This document shows, piece after piece, positions 17,285 through 25,394 of a DNA stretch of 64,000 nt. The translations under genes were made by a program, and so were the position numbers. Positions within the stretch are counted from its first letter, which is position 1. Each line of letters starts with the position of its first letter. The notes beneath the pieces were generated by a model that saw only the letters and a list, made by a program, of their open reading frames with translations, searched no databases and was not told the DNA's origin. Origin of the DNA: Bowmanella denitrificans (lineage in GTDB: Bacteria; Pseudomonadota; Gammaproteobacteria; Enterobacterales; Alteromonadaceae); assembly GCF_002887595.1 (NCBI RefSeq), contig NZ_PEBU01000002.1:620001-684000 (forward strand). The letters are read 5' to 3'.

Positions 17285-17361
17285 ACCAGTTCCTTCGCCT
17301 TTGCTGTAGCGGAATATTTACTGGTAAATTTTTGCTGAGCCTTAGGTGTGTATTGTGTCAT
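17281..17361 (-). pseudogene. 26-codon fossil of an hsdR 5' end, coupled to the GIY-YIG gene
   Basis: Small frame MTQYTPKAQQKFTSKYSA... stopping at a TGA that overlaps the GIY-YIG ATG. The true HsdR begins MTQYTPKFQEEYSAKLPA: seven identical residues, then clear similarity, with about 20 bases at the start almost identical. A GAGAG ribosome-binding site precedes it. It reads as the leftover 5' end of an ancestral or duplicated hsdR, split off when the GIY-YIG gene was inserted or when two hsdR copies recombined. It may now serve as a translational coupler. Confidence 0.65.
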
Positions 17362-17405
17362 TCGTTATCTCTCTTCAATCCCTGGCACCCGAGGTGCAGA
17401 TATTT

Positions 17406-18065
17406 TTAAGCCGCTATCCAATTGCGAAGTATGTTGGCAACGACAGGTGCGAAAGCCTCTAACTTACCGTCTTTAGGCGTCATAAGATCATCTATAACGG
17501 CGAGCAGTAACTCTTCGTCTTCGAGACCATCGGCAGGGTCAATTCCATTACTCCACATCAAACTGTGTGAAAGTTGCTTGCGTTTCTCAATGAGAGATTT
17601 GTTATTTACTTCATTTTCGCCAAGGTTCAGCACTCGGATTGTTTCGCGTGCTCTATCTGTTAAGCCTTCAACGCGACCACTGATTTTAAATTTCAATTCG
17701 GTTTCACATTCTTCCATCAGAGGGGTTAATGTAAAAACTTGTCTTGCATGTGCGTTATCACATTGGTTCTTCGTCTTACAGCTAGCAACAATATTGGTAT
17801 GTTCTAAGCTTCGTCTTGATGCTACAGCTCGAGCTTCTACATGTTCGTTGACTGTATCGGCACTCTCGCCAGTAATACAATCACAGCAATAAGCACACAA
17901 AAAAAATTGCTCCGCTGCATTGTGGCGACTTAAATCTGACACTACTTGCCATTGTTTTTGCTCGTACAGCGCTTGAAACCATTGGTTTTCGTCCTTATTT
18001 TTTGGCTTTCGTCTAACCCAATCTGCAAAGCTTTCTGGTGGCTCGCCTTTAGTTATTTTGCGCAT
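17406..18065 (-). CDS. ptuB: PtuB-like HNH nuclease (Septu system)
   Basis: 219-aa HNH-family protein. The zinc/HNH region shows CAYC at C57/C60, TVNEHVEARA (H75), and NIVASCKTKNQCDNAHA (C96, C102, H106), the layout of PtuB/TIGR02646-type HNH proteins. Its start overlaps the ptuA stop by 17 bases. In Septu, the PtuA ATPase and PtuB nuclease form a complex that degrades DNA on phage infection. No reverse transcriptase is nearby, so it is not a retron of the Ec78 type. Assignment rests on the pair; the gene name is by analogy. Confidence 0.75.
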   Translation of the reverse strand: MRKITKGEPPESFADWVRRKPKNKDENQWFQALYEQKQWQVVSDLSRHNAAEQFFLCAYCCDCITGESADTVNEHVEARAVASRRSLEHTNIVASCKTKNQCDNAHARQVFTLTPLMEECETELKFKISGRVEGLTDRARETIRVLNLGENEVNNKSLIEKRKQLSHSLMWSNGIDPADGLEDEELLLAVIDDLMTPKDGKLEAFAPVVANILRNWIAA

Positions 18066-19434
18066 ATTTTAGCTCCTGCTTACGCAATAACATTTTTGCT
18101 TTGACGATTTCCAAGTGGTTCGACGGCAGTTCTTTTTCTAGCTTATTGAGTGCTTCTTTAGCTTGTGACACGGAACTTGAATCGTTGGTTTGTTGAATTA
18201 AATCCAGTAAATCATTTAGCTGCGAAGCAATTTTCGCGTTTCTAATGTGTGTATCCATCACATTAAGCAACACGCTGTTTGCATCCTCTCCATATTGCGA
18301 TGGCACCCGACTTACCTCGCCGTCATCTAACGAATAAATCAGTACATTTTTATAATCACTAATCACTAAAGGTGAGTGAGTGGTTAAAACAAATTGGCAG
18401 TTAGGGAAGGTAGACGTTAATCGCTCAATAATGCTGCGCTGCCAAGTGGGGTGCAGGTGCATGTCAACTTCATCAATAAGCACAACACCATCGCCATGCA
18501 GCGGGTTTTCAAGCGCTGGGTTCATCATCGCTAAACGGCGGGCGACATCACCCACAAGCGCCATTAGAGATTTTTCGCCTTGTGAAAGTTGTAATACGTT
18601 CAGCGTTTGACCATTTTTATCAATCGACATATGTAAACGTGGCTTACGGCGAACGCGTAAATTGCTAAAGCCTGGCATAAAGTTGCTAATGGCCGTACGT
18701 ACAGCAGTCAGCTGTCTGTCACGTGAAGACGCCATTAATGACTGCAACTTGTGCCAAACGTCGTTATTATCACCCAGCGTTTCTAAGAGCTTATCCATCA
18801 CATCTTGTGGTAGCCCTGATTCATTTTCTGAGTCTTCTCGCTCACGGAACCACTCAAAGAAGCGCCTAAAATCTACCCCCTGATTTAATGAATTGTCGTA
18901 GCCATCTACTTGAAGAAAACTATGCCGTTCCTTAATTTTTAATGGCACATCTAAAACAACGCGTTCTACAGGGTAAAAGGCGATAAGTGGCAATCCAAGT
19001 TTCTCATTCTGAGTAAGGGTTGTTCTGTAAAGATCGGCTAAACGGCTGGCATCGCTTAAATTAGAATTAAATTTGGATTTTTTGCTCGTCTGGGTTTTTG
19101 CTAACGACCAATGATAAATCGCATTATCACTCTCCAAATCTGGATTACTTAGCTGTCCATGACCGTCAAGCACAGAGACATCAATCAATGCGGAAGCTTG
19201 ACCATTTAAAATAACTCCCTCAGGAATCGGGCTGCCACTGCCTTTTTCACTACGCAGCCGCGCAACAAACCAACTTAAACTAGTGGCAAGGGCTTTTAAT
19301 ATTGAGGTTTTACCCGCGCCATTATTCCCAATAAAAACAGTAACGTTACTATTTAGCTCTGGTGTTGGCGCAAGCTCTGCTTCCAACTCACTGAAACGCC
19401 CCAGATTAGTCAGGCGAAATTGTTTAATTTCCAT
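18049..19434 (-). CDS. ptuA: PtuA-like AAA/ABC-type ATPase (Septu system)
   Basis: 461-aa SMC/ABC-like ATPase. Walker A GNNGAGKTS is at residues 36-44, the signature LSQGEKSLMALVG near 283, Walker B GVVLIDEVDMHLHP near 317, and the switch TTHSP follows. A central coiled region separates the two halves. This is the architecture of Septu PtuA and related OLD/RecF-like defence ATPases. It is followed by the HNH gene with overlap, and its 5' end overlaps hsdS by 11 bases, so it belongs to the restriction operon. Expected partner: PtuB. Confidence 0.82.
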   Translation of the reverse strand: MEIKQFRLTNLGRFSELEAELAPTPELNSNVTVFIGNNGAGKTSILKALATSLSWFVARLRSEKGSGSPIPEGVILNGQASALIDVSVLDGHGQLSNPDLESDNAIYHWSLAKTQTSKKSKFNSNLSDASRLADLYRTTLTQNEKLGLPLIAFYPVERVVLDVPLKIKERHSFLQVDGYDNSLNQGVDFRRFFEWFREREDSENESGLPQDVMDKLLETLGDNNDVWHKLQSLMASSRDRQLTAVRTAISNFMPGFSNLRVRRKPRLHMSIDKNGQTLNVLQLSQGEKSLMALVGDVARRLAMMNPALENPLHGDGVVLIDEVDMHLHPTWQRSIIERLTSTFPNCQFVLTTHSPLVISDYKNVLIYSLDDGEVSRVPSQYGEDANSVLLNVMDTHIRNAKIASQLNDLLDLIQQTNDSSSVSQAKEALNKLEKELPSNHLEIVKAKMLLRKQELKYAQNN

Positions 19435-20602
19435 AAGTTGCGGCCTTAGTATTTTGTTCGGTTAATTGTACGCGGCGCTTGCCCGTTAACAACTGCTGCA
19501 TCAGCGCTTTCTTTTCTTGCTTTAGTGCGTCTAGTTTTTGTTGTAGCTTACTGATAGTGTCGCTTGATGCATGAATAACGTCGGCAATCCGTTCCTGCTC
19601 ATCGAAACACGGTACAGGAACTTTGGTAATCATAAACTCAGCAGGTTTAATATTCAGAAGTCCGTTGTTTCTGACTCCCGTATTTACCAAGGCACCAAGT
19701 TGAGGTTTAAGATAGTCAGCTTCAAAAAGGTACTTGAAATAGCGGTGGCTAAGCCCTTGATGAAGTTTGAAACACACGTACACGTGGGGTACCAACCCCG
19801 ATTTATGACTATCAAGATCAAAAATGCAGCCAAACTCGTAGGTTTTTGAGTTTCCTTTGTTGTATGCAAATTCACCTTTTTTCAAAAGGATGTAGTTTTT
19901 TACACTCTCGCCAGCCATATATCTGCTGTAGCGTTCATCCTGCCTAACAAATCCAGATAAAGATGAAATAGTGAGAATAGGATGATCTTCACCATCGGAT
20001 TTACGCTGGATTCTTTTGGAAATTTGACTAATGCTCTGGAATTTCCACTCCTCACTAAACCTAACCCCATTCTTATTCAGCAGGCGTTTTTTGCCAGTAA
20101 GAAGTTGTTGCATTAGGGCTTTTTTCTGCTGCTGACTGTTGGCGAGCAGTTGTTCGGTGGTGGTGATAGCTTTGTCCCAGGTGGAGAGGATTTCGGCGAT
20201 TTTTTTTTGTTCTGAAAATGGTGGAAAAACACATTTCACACCATGTACGTTGTTTCTGTTTAAGGTTGGAACTGATGAAGCCTCATCAAACCTTTCAAGT
20301 CGCAGGAACCTCAGGAAATATTCGATGTACTTAATGTCATTACCTTTGAAATCCTTTACCCACAAGGTCGTATCATGAGGCCAAAAATCTTCATTGATTA
20401 GGTATACTGGTCCTACACTACCTTTCCGACCAGTTACAATTCCAGGCCCTCGAACTTTTGATTCGTTATGGAAGTATGCTAAACCAGAAGACGAATAGAC
20501 AGGAATATTGCCATCAACTGCTTGTTTTGCAGTTAAATCGAAGCCTCTTTGTAGAAACAAGAAGTCTTGAACTTGTCCTTCATTCCAACCATTAGGCACC
20601 AT
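19424..20602 (-). CDS. hsdS: Type I restriction enzyme, specificity subunit HsdS
   Basis: 392-aa DNA-recognition subunit with two target recognition domains (about 1-150 and 175-345), each followed by the same conserved helix: QQKKALMQQLLTGKKRL and QEKKALMQQLLTGKRRV. Each domain reads half of the bipartite recognition sequence, while the conserved helices set the spacer and bind HsdM. The two helix-coding stretches near 20085-20130 and 19465-19515 form a long direct repeat that can mediate domain exchange. The start overlaps the hsdM stop by one base (TAATG). Full length, no frameshift seen. Confidence 0.95.
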   Translation of the reverse strand: MVPNGWNEGQVQDFLFLQRGFDLTAKQAVDGNIPVYSSSGLAYFHNESKVRGPGIVTGRKGSVGPVYLINEDFWPHDTTLWVKDFKGNDIKYIEYFLRFLRLERFDEASSVPTLNRNNVHGVKCVFPPFSEQKKIAEILSTWDKAITTTEQLLANSQQQKKALMQQLLTGKKRLLNKNGVRFSEEWKFQSISQISKRIQRKSDGEDHPILTISSLSGFVRQDERYSRYMAGESVKNYILLKKGEFAYNKGNSKTYEFGCIFDLDSHKSGLVPHVYVCFKLHQGLSHRYFKYLFEADYLKPQLGALVNTGVRNNGLLNIKPAEFMITKVPVPCFDEQERIADVIHASSDTISKLQQKLDALKQEKKALMQQLLTGKRRVQLTEQNTKAATYGN

Positions 20603-22215
20603 TATTCTTCACCTCCGGCACCCGCCGCTCCTGCGCATCCCTGCGCTCGCGGCACTTGTGCTTCCTGCACATCGTATCCCAACTCCTCCAGATACTTAGC
20701 CATCTTGGTTTCCAGCTCAGTCAGTTGCGCTTTAAGCTGCTCACGCTCGGCACGCACCGCCATCAAGTCAATTTCTTCCTCTTCTTCAAAGGTATCGACG
20801 TAGCGCGGGATATTAAGGTTGTAGTCGTTTTCTTTGATCTCTTCGAGGCTGGCAAGGTAGGCGTATTTTTCCACCGTGTCGCCGGCCTTATAGGTGGCAA
20901 CGATCCTGGCTATATTTTCGTTAGTCAGCAGGTTCTGGTTTTTACCGGCTTTAAAGTCACGGCTGGCATCAATAAACAGCACCTTATCGTCGTATTTATC
21001 CTGACGAAACAGTAAAATCGCGGCCGGGATGCCGGTGCCGTAAAACAGTTTTTCCGGCAGGCCAATTACGGCATCTAACAAGTTCTCATCGATCAGCTTT
21101 TGCCGAATTTTGCCTTCGCTGGAGCCACGGAACAGTACGCCGTGCGGCACTACCACGCCCATGCGGCCGGTTTTTGGTTTGAGGGTTTCAATCATATGCA
21201 GGATAAAGGCGTAGTCACCCTTGGTTTTGGGTGGTACGCCACGGCGAAAGCGGCTGAACTTGTCATGCTCGGCTTCGTCATGGCCCCATTTATCTAAGGA
21301 AAACGGCGGGTTGGCAGTCACGATATCAAACAGCATTAAATCGCCATTTTTATCCAGCAGCTTGGGGTTACGAATGGTGTCGCCCCATTCGATTTTGTGG
21401 TTGTCTTCACCGTGCAAAAACATATTCATTTTGGCCAGCGACCAGGTTGAGCCAATGGCTTCCTGACCGTACAGGGCATAATTTTTACTGTGGTGCCTGC
21501 TGCGTATTTTGCTGCCGCACTTCATTAATAATGACGCAGAGCCACAGGCCGGGTCGCAGATGCTCATGCCTGGCTGTGGATCTAACAGCTCGGCAATAAG
21601 ATCTGACACCTCTGGCGGGGTATAAAATTCACCGGCTTTCTGGCCACCGCTGGCGGCAAAGTTTTTGATCAGGTATTCGTAGGCGTTACCGATGACATCC
21701 AGGGTGCCAACACGGCTCGGCTTAAGGTTAAGCTCGGGCTTGGCGAAGTCTTCCAGCAGATGGCGCAGAATAGTGTTTTTTTGCTTTTCTTCCCCCAGTT
21801 TGTCGGTGTTAAAGCTAATGTCCTGGAACACGCTTTTACCGGCGTCTTTGAGCTTGGTACCATTGGCTTCTTCAATGGCGTGCAGCGCCTGGTCGATGCG
21901 CTCGCCGTTACCGGGTTCGTGGCGGCGTTCAAACAGGGCATAGAAACCGGCCGCCTTAGGCAGTACAAAACGCTCGTTTTTCATTAGTTCTTCGAGCAGT
22001 TCGGGCTCATCACCATGTTCGGCCTGATAGGTTTCAAAATGGTCCTGCCATACATCGGAGATATATTTCAGGAACAACATGGTCAAAATAAAATCTTTAT
22101 AGGTATCGGCGCTGATGGTGCCACGGAAGGTGTCACAGGCGGCCCACAGGGCTTTGTTAATGGCATCCTGACTGATGGTGTTCTTAGTGGCCTGCGTGGC
22201 TGACTCTGGATTCAT
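20602..22215 (-). CDS. hsdM: Type I restriction enzyme, methyltransferase subunit HsdM
   Basis: 537-aa N6-adenine methyltransferase. The SAM-binding motif is SICDPACGSASLLMK and the catalytic motif IV is TANPPFSLDKWG (NPPF). The N-terminal HsdM helical bundle (INKALWAACDTFRGTISADTYKDFIL) is intact. With HsdS it methylates the host site. The ATG has GAGAGAG upstream. The C-terminus ends in an unusual Ala/Gly-rich tail (AQGCAGAAGAGGEE). It leads the core restriction genes after three upstream regulatory or unknown genes. Confidence 0.96.
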   Translation of the reverse strand: MNPESATQATKNTISQDAINKALWAACDTFRGTISADTYKDFILTMLFLKYISDVWQDHFETYQAEHGDEPELLEELMKNERFVLPKAAGFYALFERRHEPGNGERIDQALHAIEEANGTKLKDAGKSVFQDISFNTDKLGEEKQKNTILRHLLEDFAKPELNLKPSRVGTLDVIGNAYEYLIKNFAASGGQKAGEFYTPPEVSDLIAELLDPQPGMSICDPACGSASLLMKCGSKIRSRHHSKNYALYGQEAIGSTWSLAKMNMFLHGEDNHKIEWGDTIRNPKLLDKNGDLMLFDIVTANPPFSLDKWGHDEAEHDKFSRFRRGVPPKTKGDYAFILHMIETLKPKTGRMGVVVPHGVLFRGSSEGKIRQKLIDENLLDAVIGLPEKLFYGTGIPAAILLFRQDKYDDKVLFIDASRDFKAGKNQNLLTNENIARIVATYKAGDTVEKYAYLASLEEIKENDYNLNIPRYVDTFEEEEEIDLMAVRAEREQLKAQLTELETKMAKYLEELGYDVQEAQVPRAQGCAGAAGAGGEE

Positions 22216-22240
22216 TGACTCTCTCGTTGTTCTTTATCTG

Positions 22241-22417
22241 TTAATGCGGCTTGGCAGCACTGACCAAATGGCCCAACACCAGTTCCACCGCTTCGCTTTG
22301 TTCCATACCCTCGGCCATCAGTGACTCCACCTTGTCCACCATGGCTTTTTGGCCTTCTATATCCGGGCTGTTGGCGAGCACAATACTTAAAACGTCGGCT
22401 AAATCCAGTTCAAACAT
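22241..22417 (-). CDS. Small hypothetical protein in the defence operon
   Basis: 58-aa acidic protein beginning MFELDLADVLSIVLANSPD; helical, no membrane segment, no recognised domain. The ATG at 22417 has AGGAAACC upstream, which decides it over the longer open frame. It lies 25 bases upstream of hsdM in the same orientation. A role as a small regulator or subunit is possible but unsupported. Confidence 0.55.
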   Translation of the reverse strand: MFELDLADVLSIVLANSPDIEGQKAMVDKVESLMAEGMEQSEAVELVLGHLVSAAKPH

Positions 22418-22484
22418 GCGGTTTCCTTGTTGTTTGGTTATTTGTTCTTCATCAGCGGCAATCTGCACTTCAGACTTATAGCCC

Positions 22485-23036
22485 TTACCCGTTTTCCAGT
22501 AACTGCAACATCGCTCTGTTCGGCCAAATACAGTCTTTCTGACCTTTTATGTTGTAGGGACGTTCAGATAACCAGGCGGCGGTTTTGTAGGGTGAACACT
22601 CTGTGATATTGACACTGTCGTACCACAGCATGTGTTCGATATTGCCAGCCATAAGATTTAGGGTGCCCTGTACCGAGCGATCGCTGGTTTTTTCAATACA
22701 AAGTGGCGCAAGCCATGTCTGAGCAGTGTTGAGTTGTTCGTTGTTGGCCCCAATTTTCAACAAGGTGTTAATAAAACAATCGGCAAAATGATAGTCCAGG
22801 GCTGCAAAGTCCGGTTTGGTCAGGCCAATCATAAACAGAGGAAAGCGCGTCTGATTATGCACCAGTAGCATGCAGTTACGTCGATGTAATATGACTAGAT
22901 TGGCGTGCCAGCCTGAGAGCGGATTGTTATCAATCTGCTTTGACAGACTATTTTGCCATTTTCCGCCCTGTGGTAATGCCCCGCCTTGCACCGGTAATTT
23001 GGCGATCAGCTTTTGTGTGCAATGTAACTTAATCAT
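22485..23036 (-). CDS. DUF6933-like protein
   Basis: 183-aa protein beginning MIKLHCTQKLIAKLPVQGG, a pattern I associate with DUF6933 proteins found near defence and toxin-antitoxin loci. The middle holds GWHANLVILHRRNCMLLVHNQTRFPLFM, the likely conserved core. It lies 31 bases after the WYL regulator and 67 before the next small gene, so it is probably in the same operon. Function unknown; the family name is from memory. Confidence 0.6.
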   Translation of the reverse strand: MIKLHCTQKLIAKLPVQGGALPQGGKWQNSLSKQIDNNPLSGWHANLVILHRRNCMLLVHNQTRFPLFMIGLTKPDFAALDYHFADCFINTLLKIGANNEQLNTAQTWLAPLCIEKTSDRSVQGTLNLMAGNIEHMLWYDSVNITECSPYKTAAWLSERPYNIKGQKDCIWPNRAMLQLLENG

Positions 23037-23067
23037 TTATCTGTCCTGAACAATTGCTTGGCTGTTT

Positions 23068-23940
23068 TCATTTTCCATACCCAGGGGCGATAGCCAGATT
23101 CTCAGCGCCATACAGGCTTTGCTGGTTTTGTAGCCAGAGTTGGTATTCCCCTCCCCTTAGGCTGGCGTTTTCGGTGCAATCCACATTCCAGCGCCTGAGC
23201 AGATAACCGGCCAGGGCGGCGCGTACGTTGAGTTCCAGCGCGCCGTTTTGCATACCGTAGTCCAGTTCAATGGCGGTGGGGTGTTTAACATTATGCGGAT
23301 GTGGCACCAGTTTGATCGGCATCTGGCGTTGCCACTGATGATCTTCGCTTGGCTCTTCATTGGGCTGCGGGGCTTTATCTAACAAGGTGACGGAGCTTAA
23401 GCGGGTCAGTACAAAGTCGCGAAAGGTCTGGGTTTTACGGTCAAAGCCACGTACATGCCAGCGCAGGCCGTTATCGATAATGCTGTGCGGTACTATCTCG
23501 CGCGCCGCCGAACCGCTGGACAGCGAGGTGTAGATCACCTTGACCGCCCGGCCATTTAAAATGGCCTGAATAATACGCGCCACCACAAAGATATCCGGTA
23601 CATTAAGCTGGCTGGGCGCTTCAACCGGAAAGCTAAGATCGCCAATGGCATCAAAGCCGTCGCTGATATCGGCGGCGAGCTTGGCCAGGGTCTTTTTGGC
23701 ATCATGGGCAAACAAGGGTTTAAAGCCCGGGGTTTGAAAATACTGCTTTAGGCGGGTGTCGTAATTGATGTTATTGGGGGCCAGTTCTTTATACAGATTA
23801 AAATCGCGGGTACCGGCAGATAAGCCCACCTCAAAGCGGTTAATCAGATCCTGGCGGGTCAGATGGCCCTTAAACAGCAGCACAAAATCGATATAGGCCA
23901 GGCGCTGGCGCTGGGCAAAAGGGATATCCTTTAAATTCAT
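23068..23940 (-). CDS. WYL-domain transcriptional regulator of the defence operon
   Basis: 290-aa regulator: an N-terminal winged helix-turn-helix (LAYIDFVLLFKGHLTRQDLINRFEVG, ~residues 14-40) and a WYL-type domain in the middle (IIDNGLRWHVRGFD, ~160-175), followed by a C-terminal extension. This matches CapW/BrxR-type regulators, which repress defence operons and are relieved by a nucleic-acid-like signal. Being the first gene of the operon supports that role. No clear operator was found in the 163 bases upstream. Confidence 0.85.
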   Translation of the reverse strand: MNLKDIPFAQRQRLAYIDFVLLFKGHLTRQDLINRFEVGLSAGTRDFNLYKELAPNNINYDTRLKQYFQTPGFKPLFAHDAKKTLAKLAADISDGFDAIGDLSFPVEAPSQLNVPDIFVVARIIQAILNGRAVKVIYTSLSSGSAAREIVPHSIIDNGLRWHVRGFDRKTQTFRDFVLTRLSSVTLLDKAPQPNEEPSEDHQWQRQMPIKLVPHPHNVKHPTAIELDYGMQNGALELNVRAALAGYLLRRWNVDCTENASLRGGEYQLWLQNQQSLYGAENLAIAPGYGK

Positions 23941-24103
23941 GTAACACCTTGATTAGGCTTTTATACTTTTCGAGTGTGCTTTATTTTAAATTGGATAACA
24001 AGGCGTATTTTCAGGCACTTGGGGTGCTTGGCATTGCGTTTAAGGCGATGCTAGGATGGTGCCGTCTTTTCAGACTGACTAAAGGCTTGGGATAATCGCC
24101 ACT

Positions 24104-24937
24104 ATGACGCAACTTCTTAACGTAAAACATTGGCCTGTGCAGCTTGGCAGCAAGGACGTGCTGGCCCCGCTAGTAGGCTGGTGTGGATTTGTGCTGGTGT
24201 TAACCTGTTATTGCCTGGTTTATAAGCAGGTGCTGTTTGCCTCATCCTTTAACTTTAGTTGGGCGGTAGCCACTGAAACTCTGATGTGGGCCTGTCGTGA
24301 ATGGGCTGTCTGGATGGTGCTGACTCCGTTGGCCTTTGCCTGTTTTCGTCTGAATCAAAAGGTCATTCAGCCACAGCACAAAGGTTGGCTGTGCTGCGGT
24401 GTATTGCTGCTGATTGCATTACTGGCCAAATTGGCGATGGAACTGCTGGCCAGTACAGGTGATGCGTTCAGTAGCCTGGTGGTGCTATTTCCCCGCTATC
24501 TGGCTGCATCGTTAGTGGTGATGTGGGTATGGCGAAAGTATCTGCGCCCCTGCTCTGCCCAACCCAAACAACCAACACTGGAGCCAGCCGGTCCCAATGA
24601 AAATGCCAGCATTATGGTTAGCAAAGGCAGTGGCCAGGTGTTGCTGGCCCTTGATGCAATACAATGGCTTGCCGCCAGTGGTAACTATGTTGAAGTGCAT
24701 ACTGCTGATGGGCAATATCTGCTGCGCGCGACCATGCAGCAACTGCAAGAACAGTTGCCCGCGCGGCTTTTTTTACGTATTCATCGCTCCTATATGGTGA
24801 ACCTGGGCGCCATTGACTGTATTCAGCATCTACCTTCCGGTAGTGGTAAGGTATTGCTCAAAAGTGGCCATACCCTGGCCCTGAGTAAATCCTATCGTAA
24901 GGCACTACAGCAATTTAAGTTTCAGGCGGTGTCTTAG
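24104..24937 (+). CDS. Membrane-bound LytTR-domain regulator
   Basis: 277-aa protein: four hydrophobic segments in residues ~22-145, then a LytTR DNA-binding domain (~170-270) with [43 protein letters not shown] and [14 protein letters not shown]. Such anchored LytTR proteins act as one-component regulators. It is divergent from the WYL regulator and converges with the IorAB-like genes, its 3' end overlapping the small-subunit gene by 23 bases. Its targets are unknown. Confidence 0.85.
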   Translation: MTQLLNVKHWPVQLGSKDVLAPLVGWCGFVLVLTCYCLVYKQVLFASSFNFSWAVATETLMWACREWAVWMVLTPLAFACFRLNQKVIQPQHKGWLCCGVLLLIALLAKLAMELLASTGDAFSSLVVLFPRYLAASLVVMWVWRKYLRPCSAQPKQPTLEPAGPNENASIMVSKGSGQVLLALDAIQWLAASGNYVEVHTADGQYLLRATMQQLQEQLPARLFLRIHRSYMVNLGAIDCIQHLPSGSGKVLLKSGHTLALSKSYRKALQQFKFQAVS

Positions 24938-25385
24938 CGGCCACCAACTCGATGGCCTTGCGAATTCTGGTGTAGGTACCGCACCGGCAAATATTACTCA
25001 TATGCGCATTGACTTGCTCCTCGCTGGGATCGTTCACCTGCTCCAGCAAAGCCACGGCCGCCATTATTTGCCCGGCCTGGCAATAGCCGCATTGTGGCAC
25101 ATCTTCATCCAGCCAGGCCTGTTGTACGGGATGCAGGTCGGTGCCAGACGCCAGCCCTTCAATAGTACGAATAGCACTGCCCTGCAATTGCCCCACAGGT
25201 AAAAGGCAAGAGCGCACGGCCGAACCGTTTAAATGCACGGTACAAGCACCACATTGGCCAATACCACAGCCGAATTTGCTGCCGGTTAGCTGCATTTTTT
25301 CACGCAGGAACCACAACAGTGGCATTTCTTGGTCTTTCTGATCGAGGTTAACTGGCTGACCATTAACGGAAAACTGAATGGGCAT
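24915..25385 (-). CDS. (2Fe-2S) small subunit of a molybdenum hydroxylase (IorA-like)
   Basis: 156-aa electron-transfer subunit. The plant-type [2Fe-2S] cluster is [17 protein letters not shown] with a later cysteine in VRSCLLP, and the second cluster is [10 protein letters not shown] plus [12 protein letters not shown]. This two-cluster layout is diagnostic of xanthine dehydrogenase-family small subunits such as IorA. The partner large subunit lies immediately upstream (9 bases apart). It could also serve the orphan large subunit at 6599-8812. Confidence 0.93.
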   Translation of the reverse strand: MPIQFSVNGQPVNLDQKDQEMPLLWFLREKMQLTGSKFGCGIGQCGACTVHLNGSAVRSCLLPVGQLQGSAIRTIEGLASGTDLHPVQQAWLDEDVPQCGYCQAGQIMAAVALLEQVNDPSEEQVNAHMSNICRCGTYTRIRKAIELVAAKTPPET

Positions 25386-25394
25386 GGTGGCTCC

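Noticed and set aside
17406-19434. PtuAB as part of an Ec78-type retron
   Set aside because: No reverse transcriptase or msr-msd-like region was seen in or near the operon, so a stand-alone Septu module is the better reading.
23941-24103. Operator for the WYL regulator (GGCAC..GTGC-type repeat)
   Set aside because: Only a 4-5-bp imperfect repeat; not distinguishable from chance.
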